DNA of 64,000 bases from Sipunculus nudus. Lineage: Eukaryota > Annelida > Sipuncula > Golfingiida > Sipunculidae. Position numbers and translations under genes: made by a program. Positions within the stretch are counted from its first letter, which is position 1, and the number at the start of each line of letters is the position of its first letter. The stretch is from positions 68,928,926-68,992,925 of the forward strand of contig CM049309.1 of NCBI GenBank assembly GCA_026874595.1, written 5' to 3'. The notes below the pieces were generated by a model. That model saw only the letters and a list, made by a program, of their open reading frames with translations, was not told the DNA's origin and did no database searches. This document shows positions 24,008 through 37,612 of the stretch, in pieces.

Positions 24008-25403
24008 TATTGTATTATATTATTGTTTGTTCACTCGGAAAACAGATCCATGAATATCAAACAGATACAGAACATAAATTCACTTTGACTATATCATAAA
24101 GCCAGGTACTCTCATCAAATACCTTGTGGCAGTCATAGTATTTTCTTATTCTAGATCTGACAAACCCCGGCACCTCAGGGCCTATCACAGAAGCTTTGAG
24201 TGTTTGTCTAACTTTACAGGCAAGCATTCTCAAAGTAAACTGGCGATGCCCCCTGAACCGCTTGAGGACTAAACAAAAACCAAACCGCCATGCTTACAAA
24301 ATATAATTGTTGCTACAAGCGGCACTAAAATTGTTGTATATTTATACAGGGGCCGACCAGGGGAGCGTTGTGACTGCTACGTTCCTGCCGTCTGCTGGAG
24401 AGGCTTTCTCAGTTACACGCTGAATAAATATGGCAGCGTGCGGTCTGTTCTTCCCCGTGCTGTGCTTAAATCTCAGCCTATCCCCAGGCTGCCGATCTAT
24501 CAACCAAGTAATTAGGGTTATGGGATTGTAAGTGTACGGAGCCGCATCAACGCGTTCACACCAAGCCGTATATGTTGTGTAAACAGCGCACCTGCGCACG
24601 GCAAAAACTCCCCCACGGGACCCGGACTGTAGAGGACTGTATCACTCTCAGTGTAAACACTCCACTGGGGGCTGTCAAAGGACAGCAGGGCATGTTAGTA
24701 CCCTGCGCATACGACAACCTTAATATGCTCATTTTTCATATAAACCCCATTTTGCGGCCGCAGCCGCCCAGATAAAGTATCCAGGCTTCTGTTACTGATG
24801 AAATCCAAGTGTCAATTATGTCTGCAATTTGGAATTTCTTATTTTCCGGCTCATTTGCCCCCATTAGCGATAAGAACCCCGGTACAGGATAACCGTGCTC
24901 GGTAACCCACGCGGAACCCCGTGTAATGGACCTTACCCCGGTGCGGCAATTAGTACTTGTTGCTCCTTATATACTGGGCCATTTATCTCGATGACTTTGA
25001 AACCTTACCTTGCCGAAATATATGTATACGCTATATATCCACCGGCAACTTCAACTTGAGTGTTCAATATCTTATACATATCGGATCATATGAGACCACG
25101 TTCCCACACATATTTTATTACTACAGCGTGTGATTTCAAGTTAAACAAATACAAAGCAATGATAAAATGGTCTTTAATCTGTTTGACTTTAATGCATGGA
25201 ATGATATAAATGCAGTATGTAAGGTCATTGAGAATCTGTATTACGGAAAGCAGTGAGACGTTCAAATGCCATCAATGGCATCATTGATGTTTTATTTCAT
25301 CAGAAACATCATTGTTAATAATAAAAATTATAATAATTAATAAGAATAATAAAATTTTGTTGTTATAAATATAATTTTAATTGTTATTATTATAATTATT
25401 ATA

Positions 25404-25468
<65 letters not shown>

Positions 25469-26280
25469 GTAAACTTATAATTTCTCTACAGTATACCTGT
25501 AAAGATAATTCTTACAGTATAAAGGTAACAGTGGTCGTGCAGTTGCAAAGAATTATATAGCAAAATCAGGAATAAGCCGCAATGCTGTATGTTACGGTTA
25601 ATTTCACGGGGGCTCGGTGCCGTTTTACTGAGGAATGTTTGTAATGTGGAGACCACCGCAGATAGACCACCTCGTTGATGTGTACTATGGATTCCGCGCA
25701 TGCGCCCTCGCGTTTGAATAACAAGATCCTTCCGCTTTTAAGGAAAACCAGGCTTTGCTGCATACTGTATAAAAGTGCTCGTCGTTTAATTATCAATTCA
25801 CGCTTTTTCTTTGGTAACGCACATGCAGCTGCAGTATATATATTTACAATATCAGGTTGGATCAACATGTTCGAATAATCTCACGAACTTTCTTGTTATA
25901 AAATAAGTGTCATCATGTTTAAGTACATAATTCTGTGTATTATTAATCTATACATATGTTGTTTAAATTTTAGTTCGGAAGACATTCTTTATTCTCACGA
26001 CAACAGAAAATATGGCGAAGATCAATTTTTTTTCTTTTTTTTTTTTTTACTAATTCTGATGATGAAGCTTGCATGTTATATACAGTGTATAAAGTAACTT
26101 TGTATATATGTTATTTGTAATTGACGCATGCATGCAGTATCATTAAATCTAAAGCTCTATATATATAGGTCGAGATTAAATTTCTGTTATGCTCTGTGAC
26201 GTTAAACTCGGGTACACAATACAGAAAGTTACGGTGAAAATCAACCCAGTATGTCTGCAGAAGCTTATTTATGTCTAAAG

Positions 26281-26336
<56 letters not shown>

Positions 26337-26516
26337 AAAATGACTTCCACAATAATATTAAGTTTATTGGGTCATGCCCATATGCATATTAGCCAGTGCA
26401 TGTGTTTGCAATATGCAGTGCATCATGCAGTAATTGCATTAGCAGCCCAATAACGGATCCTCATATGGACCTGGCTCATTGGCAGATGCATTGGCCAGAT
26501 ACGTAAAAGGGCTTTA

Positions 26517-26560
<44 letters not shown>

Positions 26561-27149
26561 GCCTTCAGATTGATGTCCATGCACACTCAAAATTGCCAGA
26601 TTATGATATCATTATGATAATGAGAATTACAGGGAATTTTTAAACGGGAGGATAATTTCATTTACACGTGTTTATACATAATGTTTAAGGGGGAGCTATA
26701 GGGGCGTGACTTAACAATTAAGAGTACTGATATTGGTATCACATTCATTTCATGTATACAAAGGCGTTAACATGATTTTTATATCACGTGTAATTGTGTG
26801 AACAAACTCGGTTCCGATAAAAGTTCCCTCTTGTGGTATTTATTTATATCAAAATTTAATGATGTAAACGTTCAGTGTGAGGTCCTTATACAGTCTTTTC
26901 TTGTATAGGTGTACGGTGTCATGTAGAAGGCGAATTACACTGAGAATTCTTTTTGCGATTTACATATAATGTACTGACACCTCTCATGGATACTTGGCTT
27001 TGGTTTAACTGCATGGCTTATTTTCATGAACTTACCATGCATGTATCCGCTAAGACAGTATCATGTGATTTCTTTGTTTTACATATTTGCCTCATGCATG
27101 CACAAAACCCCATGCACTGGAGAGCAGTAGTTCGCATGTATACTCTAAA
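24008..27149. other. Intergenic, no gene recognised
   Basis: GC-richer, CpG-containing block at about 24340-24960 with short ORFs on both strands and no domain. Beyond it, AT-rich sequence with (TTA)n and (TA)n tracts. Confidence 0.5.
25409..25467. repeat. (TTA)n microsatellite
   Basis: About 19 TTA units preceded by an AT-rich TAATTATTA stretch that looks like its decayed edge. Confidence 0.95.
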
Positions 27150-27930
27150 AACACATCGGTTATAATTATAACCGATTTAATCGGTTACTCCAAAATCGGT
27201 TAGTATCAACTGAGAAATCGGTAGACTGTTAACTGTTTGGGTGGTTGGTAGGGCAACTAATCACATCGGTTATAATCTCAAGCCCGCGATGTATACTTGA
27301 ACGTAACTGAATTTGCACGAAAAGGTAATGCCAGAGAATTTACCCTGCCAGAAAGGTTCAGGCAACTATAAGCTAATTTTGGTCCAGCTCACCAGACTTG
27401 GGAACAAAGGTTTTAATCAGACAACCCAACAGATCACTAACAAGTACCATTTCATATATTATGTTTAAAAGGGACTAAGAGTATCAAATTTATAAAGATA
27501 TTAGATAAAAAAAATAAAATTTAACCTTAAAGGTCAGCTCTTTATAACCGATTTAAGGTAACCTATAAAAAATTGTCACTGATAAACCTAAAATGATTAA
27601 CTGATCTAATCAGTTGTTCCTTACCTATCAAGATTAACTGACTGAAACCGGTTATTCATAAATCAGTTGAAATTAACCGAATATATCGGTTGTTTGTAAA
27701 CGGTCAAGAGTAACCGATGAAAATCGGTTATATAATAATCGGTTATAATCAACTGTTTATATCAGTAGTTCATAACCGAAAAATCGGTTAAATTTTAACC
27801 GTTTCAATCGGTTTAGCAGCCTACCGATTGTAAATCGGGTATGTCAACCGTTGAATCGGTTGGATGTATGTTGAACGATTGAATCGGTTGAAATCAACTG
27901 TTTTTTCGGTTAAAATTAACCGAAGTGTTT
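27150..27930. repeat. Field of AATCGGTT / AACCGATT-type motifs
   Basis: Dozens of degenerate copies of AATCGGTT and its complement, often as inverted pairs about 10-20 bp apart (for example TAACCGATTTAATCGGTTA), mixed with CAACTG, TAACTG and CAACCGTTG. There is a motif-poor middle at about 27300-27530. It has no fixed unit length, so it is not an ordinary satellite. Confidence 0.75.
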
Positions 27931-28337
27931 TAAGAGTGTTTGGTTTATAAGTTATTTGTCAAATTTTACACGCAAGAGATCAGAGTATAGTTAGACCTTA
28001 TACGCGCAGTTGAAAATATATTGCCAAACATATATATGAAGAGTAATTCGGGTGTCATTGCAGTATATACATATAATCGAGTATAATGCAGGAATTTAGT
28101 AACATCCTCAAAAGGGAATAAATATTTGGTTAAAGCGGGACTGTAATATATTTTAGAAATTGAAACAAGGCATAAATATAATCTATATAAATGCATGTCC
28201 TATATTTAATTGTTTTTATAATATTAGTCTCTTCTTATATAGAATTATATATACTATATATAAATGTTCAAATTCCGTTTGATACCGTCTACTCAGTTAA
28301 GTATGTAAAAGTATAAGTATCACGTCCTAAATATAAG

Positions 28338-28372
<35 letters not shown>

Positions 28373-28387
28373 TATATATATAGAGAG

Positions 28388-28424
<37 letters not shown>

Positions 28425-28593
28425 CAGGTAGATCCACCATGCATCTGTGTAAGTACATGTGTCAATCCCCCCGTCTTCTGTCTGTCTGTTTATCATTTTA
28501 TCTGCATGCTGCATGTGATTGTCTGTCCCTCTGTCTTTCTGTCTGTATGGCTCTCTCTCTCTCTCTTAACGTATAAATATATAAATAGACATG

Positions 28594-28649
<56 letters not shown>

Positions 28650-30855
28650 GATAAATTGCATGTGACTAAGAATTTGACCTTAAATCTTCGCCTGTATATA
28701 AACATGTTACATTACTTCATTTAGAGCACTATATACGAGGTGCAATATTGTGTTTTTAATCTAACATGATTAGGAAGACAGTTCCATAAGCAGCTTGTGT
28801 GTATTAGGCTATATTTACGACCTACACACATCCTAGTTAAACAGTGGAAGTCTTGATCCCTACGTCCATAATATATATAATCAATAAGAACTAGGAAAAA
28901 GACTAAGTCACGTGACGACAGCTTGAACGGTGAACGTCAAGAACTTGGTTTCTGATCCAGGGGCTGACGCACCGCTGGCAGCAGTATATGTACACGAGTG
29001 TCTGTATCTGATAACGAGGCTACGACGGTCCTCTCCCCCAGGTCGCTGGAACTCACAGCTGTGTCACTACATTACGCTGTCAACACCCTCCACTAACCCC
29101 CTCAGCCCATAAATTACAGGGTTTGAACCGTAAATACGTCTCTCATTTAATAAATATTTGTAGGGGCGTGCAACCGGCGGGTAGCGACCTGGCCGGCTGA
29201 ATGCTCAGCTCTGTCCGTGGAGTATACCAAGTGTCTGGCCAAACTAGGCCTATATACAGAGGTGACGTCAGAAAAAAAGTTAAAAAGGTCGCTTGGTAGC
29301 GATAATTCTTATATGGCAAGCTAACTGCAGATCATGTCGTGGGTACATTTAAAAACACATGGCAGGAAGCAGTCAAAAGACTCTGACACTTCATGATACT
29401 AATTTATAAATTCTACATTTTTAAATCGCCTTTCAGTTTTTTTGTTAATATTCATTGTGATAGAGGTATATTACGTTATTATTAATCTACATTCAGAATC
29501 GTTTTATAAAGGATTTAAATTGTTATCGCTCCTTTTCCATCGGTGGTGCAATCGTTTATATCGATGATTGGTCTTTTTCATAATCGATTAAATTGGTTAT
29601 TTTTTGCTAAGTTAATCATAGACGATATGTATGCACATGCAAAGACGTCATATTTGCTGGAAGAAATGCTATAATTCCGTCAGAGAAATAAGATTGCAAT
29701 TGAGAAGGACTAAACACAAAGTTAGCACCAGATCTTTAAAAGTGTTAACAGTATTTTTTCCTTTCTTTTACCGAGATTACAATTTTGTTTTTTAATTAAA
29801 AAAATACCGAGATTACATTCAAATATTATTTCAGGTTTGCAACTTAGATACCTGACATTGTCTGTTCATATAGATACCCTGTATTTGCAAATAACGTTAT
29901 TCTGTTTTGACGAATTCATTAAATTAATTTTAATATATAATATTGGCTTTATAGCACCTGCATATATATATATATATATATGTGCATGTTACCTGAAACA
30001 TATATATACACTTTGTGTAGCTTTATTGACACAGGTAATGGCTGTATATACCCGTGTGTTAACTGAACATATAGAGCCGAGTGTGTATACACATGCATTC
30101 CCATAAACTTCCTTGAAGGATTTCCTTGCATGCGTTTTGTTTAGCAAAGATGTGTGCTAAGACAGAGCCAAGGAGAATCCACAGCAGTAATAAACCACAA
30201 CTCATGACACTGTGCCCTGTAAACGAGACCATTGTCCGGTCATTCACCGCAAAATGTAAACCAACTTGAGTTCCAGCAAACATTATGAAAAATTGTATAA
30301 ACAAATAGCCGATGCATATATGAAGCAAAACGTATTAGAAAATGGTGATAACATTCTAAATATCAAAAACATGAACGTTAATATAATTTGATTGAAAATT
30401 AAAAAGAAGAAAAAAAAGAAAAATTACCAACGCTGCATGGCTATAATCTATACGTTACCAAATCAGTTAGATGTTTACGATATGTCATGGTCATTAATCG
30501 AACGATCATGATATACATTTATTCCACTCTAGCTTACGTTGTTTATTCAACGTCGTAAACGAATCTGCCTATATATAGCGTCACATTTATTAAATAAATC
30601 ACCTTGTTGCATGTCGCACATCTATTTTAATTCTTTTCACATTGTTGCTTTCCAAAATTTAGGATATATACTTTTTTAACATTTGGTTTACATAATTTTT
30701 TAAAAGTTCACTGTGCGCATGGATTCACCAAATATTATTTCATTTTGCCCCGACAGAAATGTGAAACAAGATGGTCAATGTGTAAGTTTGATAAACAGTA
30801 AAATAATGCTTGGTGACTGAGTGCTTTTGTAAGTGCAGCCATGCGTTATCATTTG
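27931..30855. other. Intergenic, no gene recognised
   Basis: AT-rich with compound microsatellites at 28342-28420 and 28598-28644. A GC-richer stretch (28920-29240) has TAGCGACCTGGCCGGCTGAA-type sequence without recognisable origin. No convincing ORF. Confidence 0.5.
28342..28420. repeat. (TA)n plus (GA)n compound microsatellite
   Basis: AT repeat passing directly into GA repeat. A mirror-image CT/TA compound lies at 36516-36580. Confidence 0.95.
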
Positions 30856-31088
30856 TTACTGCAGTTTAAGCGTCTCAGACTGATTGAACAGCATATCCGG
30901 AGCTGGCATGACTGCTGATGTTGCCGAGTTCAGCCGAGCGTAAAACGAGAGCAAGATTGAAACAGCGCGAGACTTAACGAGATCTTGATGGACAATGCGC
31001 AGACGATCCTCTTGTTGTTCAATCAAGCAGGCATTAACGGTAGGTCGGCGTCGATTTTTTATAGCGTAACTTGACGGAATCTCCGAGA
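30856..31088 (-). CDS. Candidate terminal exon, unknown protein
   Basis: After the acceptor-like ACCATTTTCTCACAG a 233-nt open stretch ends in TAA. It encodes 77 residues, including SSYAIKNRRRPTVNACLIEQ and DRLRIVHQDLVKSRAVS. Base composition is balanced and codon-like against the AT-rich flanks, and the sequence is not low-complexity. No domain recognised, no upstream exon found and no AATAAA nearby. It could be the last exon of a minus-strand gene starting further right, or a transposon fragment. Confidence 0.35.
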
Positions 31089-33700
31089 CTGTGAGAAAAT
31101 GGTTTGACACTCAACAATGTAAAAGTAGTCTTCACAGAAGAATGTTCCTGCTATGCATGTATACATTATATACTCGAAGTGTTCATATTGTCGCTATCTC
31201 TAAAATTACACAAGTGTCCAACCCGTCTATATACTGCTGATTTACAGTACTATAGTACGTGCATTTATTTTTTAAATTGTCACAACGGATGCGGTAATGT
31301 TCTCTTGCGCTTATATGCTCTATAATCGTAGGATATCATCGAGCCTAAAGAAAGGACAGCGTATCTCAAAGTTGCCACAAGATTCTATTGACTTAATGTG
31401 TATAGGTATAACCGTACATAAACTGTTAATGCATGGTCAGTTTAATTGCTATGTCGTCATACAGGTTTTGTTATACGGTTATTACATAATTCAAGCAAAA
31501 CGCCAAAAGTCATGGTTTTAAAAACACTGATGAATAACACGAACGGAAATAACAGAGCTAACGCGTATAACATGTTGCTGAACAGTGTCTGTCACATGTA
31601 TCAGTAATACTTATATTGTTGCTTATCGCTTGCTGGGTGTCAGTGATGACATGACGACATTTTCCAGGATATGCTGCATATTTATTATGTGACACCCCAT
31701 ACTTCCTGTTTCGGTGTCTCTACTTTCTGCCCTGCTCTTACTTAGATCTGTCGCAGGAACAACAGACTCTTAAAGACCCTTGAGCAGGCTGTTACACATA
31801 TAAGACACGTACATTGAAATTCTACTAAGCCTATCGCACTTTGATCAATTTTTTTAGGTTAAATTTTTGTTATAGTTAGGGGCAGTATATATACGCCATA
31901 TTAAGGACGCTCCTGATCCTATAATATATATGTTATGGCGCTCAGTTCGACATGACGTCATGTGTGTTTCATTATGCTTAAAGTCAATTATTTCTGCAAT
32001 ATATGTAAAGAGCTATCAGGACTACTGGAGTACTCAAGTCAGGGTCATTTTATATTTTCTTATCAATATGGATAAGCTAGATTTTGGGCAAAGTACAGTA
32101 GCAATAGCATCTCTTCACATGCCCTACCAGAGATCTAAAGAGACCATACTTCTAGAAAACCATATCGGTTTCAATAGGAAATAAGCCGTTAAATTTCATT
32201 ATTTTGTCCCCCTCCCCCTTTTAAAATTTTTCCAAGCAGAATGTAATAACACGTACACGAGTCAGAGTCAGGTAAGATACTGTCGAGTCCAAAAGTTGCT
32301 ATTCGTTTTAGCCTTTAACATAAATACACGAATTATATATTATGTAATTTCTTGTAACACAGTCTCGTTTTCTCCACTTACTTGAGACATGGACTACATT
32401 CCCACATTCGGTATAGCATACACTTCAGTCAGTAAACCATCAGTAATTTCACACCTTTCTACGACAGTTATTGGTGGTTTCTTAAGAAGAGACAGACTCG
32501 GGTTTCTCAGATAGGCACGGTGTTAGAAACCCGAATCCAAGTGTACCACCGCTGTGCTGTTCGCAAGAGCTTTGGCCTTCACTGTAGTTAGTAAGTCACC
32601 ACTTGGCATGAAAACTAAGTAGAGGCAGATTACAGTGTGTCAGACATGTTGGCAAATTGTCTGGAGACCAATCTGTACAGGAACGTCCTTGGATGAGCAG
32701 CACGCAGGATAAGAATGGTTCTATGTTCGTACTGGGTGGCTGGTCCCTGTAGGAGTGGGCCTCACCTAGGGGTTATCATCAAGACAGGTTTTTAACTATG
32801 CTTTTATCAGCACCAGTGACATAGCTCATTCATCAAGCCATAGCATGTTACGTTGTAGAACCCCCGGGCAGACTGTCTTAACTCCCTTTCTTAACTGGTG
32901 CCGGCCCCGGGATAAATTTGCCGTACCCTCTATGTTCCATCTTCAACTTGGAGCGGCGCTGCTCGCATCATGTGCTAAAGTAGTTAGTGGGCAACTCATT
33001 AATAATGTTCAAGAGGGTCCGTAATGGAGGATTGTGTGTGGGAACGCCGCACAGCGACTGTATACTAAACAGATCCTGGGGGTTCTATATAAGACTTGCC
33101 CCGCGGCATACACTTTGTGTAATCTGCCTCGGGTATGCAAGACGTTGTGCGACGTCAGAGTTGCAGCGTCATGTTTATCCGAAAGTGTCGTCTGCTCTGT
33201 CCGCCAAAAAGTCGCGGACTGTACCCGCGGACCGTACCATGCGCAGGCAACTTGCGCGGAAAGAAATAGCGGCTCGGTTGTGAGCGCATAAATATGATAA
33301 GTTCGTCTGTTGACAAAAAGCTCTCAGACCCAACACCGAGCGGCCATCAGTCATACCTGATGTTAATGCTAACCACGTTGGAAGGAATTTATCTCCTCGC
33401 CATATATCTCCCAACAAAGTCGGCTGCTGTGTTGACTCTTATGGTTATAAAATGCATCTCCAAATTACAATTTGTTTCGTCTTTCTTAAAAAGTAGCTAC
33501 GCAGTTACATACAGTGCATGCGTGATTCCTGGACTCAATGGTTTACTTTGGCAAATATATTTGCCATCTTTAAAAATTATTACACAAGTATATTAAAAAT
33601 AATCATAATTGCGATGATCTGTTCATATATTACTTCTTTATCCATATCTTTATCAATATAAATATATTAAGATCCAACAGTTAAGTATTGAAATTTGTTA
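31089..33700. other. Intergenic, no gene recognised
   Basis: AT-rich to 32400, then a less AT-rich block to about 33300 with CpGs and short ORFs on both strands. A perfect 10-bp stem (TCGGGTTTCT ... AGAAACCCGA, loop 17) lies at 32499-32535. No gene can be supported. Confidence 0.5.
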
Positions 33701-34550
33701 TGGTTTACACTGCAGGTTATAACCGAGATTTCAGGACTTGTCGTTTAACGAAGCCCTGCTTTGGTATCAAATTTTTAATATTCTTGGGGGTAATAATAAG
33801 CCTAATACCTCGGTGAATATGGGTAACAGAGACCTCATTTCAGGTTTCCAAGGAGATTTTTCATGGACGTCCCTGCATTTCAAGTTAGAAGATTCTAGGA
33901 CCAACGGTTAGGGATTATGTTCTGTTAACGGATGACCGCATCTTTAAAGGTCTCAAAAAATGTGCTAAATTTGAAAAAAAAACTCCAGGTCTGCAGGAAC
34001 TGATAAAATACTCCATGATCAATACACATGCAAAGAATCATGGTGATCAATGCTTTAGTTGGTCAGATACTGGAGCTTTGGTATTAAATTTTTAATTATT
34101 CTCGGGGGTACTTCTGAGTCCCATAGCTCGGGGGGGATATTGTTATCAGAGACCTTATTTCAGGTTTTCAAGGAGATTTTTCAGGGACCTCTCGGGATGT
34201 CAAGTTAAAAAATTCCAGGTCCAATGGTTACGATTAGTGCCCTCTTAACAGACGCATGCATCTTTGAAGGTATCAAAAATAGAGAAAATAATGCATAGAA
34301 ATTCGAAAAAGATCCACGTGGCGCCACCAGTCTGCAGAAACTTATGAAACACTCCATGATGAATATACGTCTAGCTCGGAGGATATGGGTAAAAGAAACC
34401 TAATTTAAGATTTCCAAGGAGATTTTTCATTGACCTCCCTGCGTGTCTTGTCAGAAGATTCCAGGTCCAGCGGTTACGATTTGTGCCTGGTTAACGGACG
34501 GAAGGACATATCGCTATAGCTCATTTGACTTTCAGCCAGCTTAGCTGAAA
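33700..34550. repeat. Diverged tandem repeat, three units (about 250-320 bp)
   Basis: Repeated landmarks: TTTCAGG.TTTCAAGGAGATTTTTCA (about 33840, 34160, 34410), TCCAGGTC.A.GGTTA, and TCCATGATGAATA. One unit carries GTGGCGCCACCAGT (34319-34332) next to CTGCAGAAACTTATGAAAC, echoing GGTGGCGCCACCAGTTTCTGGAAC in the Helentron-like copies, so this is probably a distant relative of the same element family. Confidence 0.6.
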
Positions 34551-35770
34551 AAAAACGTTCTTCTCTTTATAAGGTTCTTTCGGAGTCTCTATAGCATTTT
34601 GAATCAACCAAAACCCTAAATTCTAGCCCGATGCATGGACCCGAACATGAAAGACGATATATAGTCCGCCCCACCAAGTCAGTTCACCAGTTTTTTAGCA
34701 ATAATTATAAATGGTAATCTCCCTGAAAAGTGATTTATAATGAAAGAAATTGCAAGCTCTCTTGGAATATAGGGAATGGGAAATTTTAGTCAAACTTACT
34801 AAATAGATATGGACTTCGCAACTTTCTCTATACGTTTCCTCGTGAAACAACAGAGCAGGATTTTTTTTTTTATTTAGTTGACGATGTATCTTAACATTTA
34901 TGATGCTAAGTATAATATCATCTTCCATTCAACGTCTGTCAAAAAGTGTCCTTAACCCTATCACGTCAGTCAATATGTCGTGGTAAAAATCGTCAGTATT
35001 TACGGTAACATTAAGACTTTTTATCAACGCCCTCCTGTGTCCAATAAATGAAATATTGGAACCATTTTTAAAAGGGTGTGTAATATAATTTTTGTGTAAT
35101 ATAGATTGCTTTTTGCATTTTCCTTCTAATGCTCAGAGGTCCACTCAGGATCATTTGACTTCGGCACCAATATATAGAACTCACTCATTTGGGTAGATTT
35201 TCATATATGTTAAACATATCATATTTGTTTTTATATAGGTTTAGGGTTTCGTCAAATCCATACCTTAAGAATTTATATAACGTTATATATAATTGATTTT
35301 AAATGCACCCATGTTGCATACATGCAGTAATTAACCTTATATTCATCAATATCATATATAATAAACTGATGTGAGATATATAATACTTAATTGGCATCTA
35401 AATAAAAAACAATGCATTTCAGGTTTTGCACAAAATACGAATATATAGATATGTTAAGCAAATGCATTGTGTACTTTTAACGTTCAAAGATTTTTGTGCA
35501 TCAATATAAATTAGTAATAGTTATTTTTTTAGTAAGTATATATAGATAATTAATATTATTAATTTTAATAGCGACACACACAAAAATTCAGACTTGTTAT
35601 TAGTTAAGATAGCTATTTATATATTATATAACTAAAATGTTCCATCCCTCCGGCCCGATTTATTTCATGCACGAATTTATTTATTACACAAGTTTACACA
35701 CAAATCTTACAGCCATATATATATACACACATATATACGTATATATACACACTTTATATATATATATATA

Positions 35771-35814
<44 letters not shown>

Positions 35815-36515
35815 AATGTTTGGGCGCCATCATCCGATCTGACCATGGATATGGGTCTGACCATACATGCAGTATATATATACATATAACTTGGGTCGCC
35901 CATCTTAAGATGGTATACCAATTTTAAGATGAGTCAGATCATGACCTACCGATGCATCTATAGAGCTTTGAATAATAAGGAAATCTGAAAATAATTCCCC
36001 CTCTATGATCCTCGTATCATACTTATCCTAAAGTTTACTGAATCACTAATTTATACCGATAAAAACCTACAGCTTTGTTCGATCGACTGAGGTATTTATT
36101 TAAAACTCCTCCCCCCCCCCTACACACACAAAGGGACTATAAATTTAAAACGTTAAAGTGAAAATTTCTATCTATTCTTAAGTCCACTTGTAAGTAATCT
36201 GTCCTAATTTTGACCTTAGATGTTGTATTATATTTAGAAAGAAGCTGATGGATGGAAAGTCTAAAACCTTTAATTGTTTTATAACTTGTACATTGATTTT
36301 ATTCTTGATTTATTTTTAAATAAAATGAATATTTTTGTCAGTTAATACTAGCTACAATACATATATAAGTTTATATTTAATATAGTATATTTAATATATT
36401 CATAATATAATAATGGATAATATATTGGAAGAAATTAGGGATCGGTAAATGGACCTGAGCCATTTTTAAGATGGACCTAAACCAATAACTGATATCGGAT
36501 ATTGGGTCTGACTCA

Positions 36516-36584
<69 letters not shown>

Positions 36585-36640
36585 TTATAAACACGAATTC
36601 CAGATATATTGGGGATCGGTAATTGTGGAATTCTATATAT
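34551..36640. other. AT-rich intergenic with TA microsatellites
   Basis: No gene. Contains (TA)n at 35754-35811, a CT/TA compound at 36516-36580 and repeated phrases around GGGTCTGAC and GGGGATCGGTAA(A/T)TG. Confidence 0.5.
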
Positions 36641-36649
36641 GACAAAATT

Positions 36650-37420
36650 GGACTTTTTGATTTTAGAGTGAATGCAAAGATTCTGCATGTGCTAAGCGAT
36701 CGCACAAACGTTTGGTCCGAGAACTCGTTCTGATATAGTTTTGGCAATGTTAGGCTTACCTCGAATTGAGGCATTCATATCGAGAAATAAACTCTTCTTT
36801 CTTGGCAGGTTAATTTCTAATTCATGTAATTCTGTTTCCAAGAAATTGTTCTGTTACAAAAAAGATATGCTATTACGTATATGTTTCCCGTCTTATGTAA
36901 ATCCGGAATTGTTAAAGACTTTCTGGCGCTCATCGCCAAATATGATCTAGATGCAGAATATGCCCTTCTCAGAAAAGGTGAAAGCACAGTAAAGATGTGG
37001 AAAATAAGGCAAACGAATATGATGTGCGGACTGAACAAAACGCAGATTTTGTTAAATTTAGAAGTTTTCATTCAAGCTGTTTTCAGCCTTCTATTATTTG
37101 GTATGCAGCTCGAGAAATACCCGAGTCTTTATCTAAGTTTCACTTTCTTGCACAAAATGTAGCTGTGTATGTGAAATTACAAACAAACGCAGAATCTTTG
37201 TGTCACAACTGTGGTCTATTTTATAGACATCCAGTGGCACATGTATTACTATATTGTTACAGGTCAAAGGGGAGCATGCAGGGACAGATTGTGGGATTTT
37301 ATCTGTAATTCGCTGAGTGTCCATGTCTCTGCTCTATTACACAATTTACCTGACGAAACTTTTCTTGAAGTTTTACTTGGAAAAGACTTCACTGACCTGT
37401 GTAATGTTCTTTTCATGTAA
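36650..37420 (+). pseudogene. LINE (non-LTR retrotransposon) 3' fragment, frameshifted
   Basis: Successive frames read like the C-terminal end of a LINE reverse-transcriptase ORF: LGLPRIEAFISRNKLFFLGR (about 36750-36809), then IAKYDLDAEYALLRKGEST, then a zinc-knuckle-like C-x2-C-x8-H-x4-C (CHNCGLFYRHPVAHVLLYC, about 37207-37263), then RDRLWDFI...LPDETFLEVLLG. At least three frame changes break it. No RT core (YADD) in the window, so a 5'-truncated dead insertion. Family not assigned. Confidence 0.72.
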
Positions 37421-37561
37421 AAATCTTCATATATGAATAGGGGAAATAAAGAATAACAATGGGTCTGGCCCGTCTTAGGATGGGCGACCCAATATCTGAT
37501 GCAGGTCAGAAAGTAATTATACATTCACGGTCTTAATATTTATAAAGCTGATATAGCATTT

Positions 37562-37612
<51 letters not shown>

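Noticed and set aside
32987-33596. Overlapping ORFs in a GC-richer block
   Set aside because: Two frames and both strands are open at once with no domain or splice support; open because of base composition.
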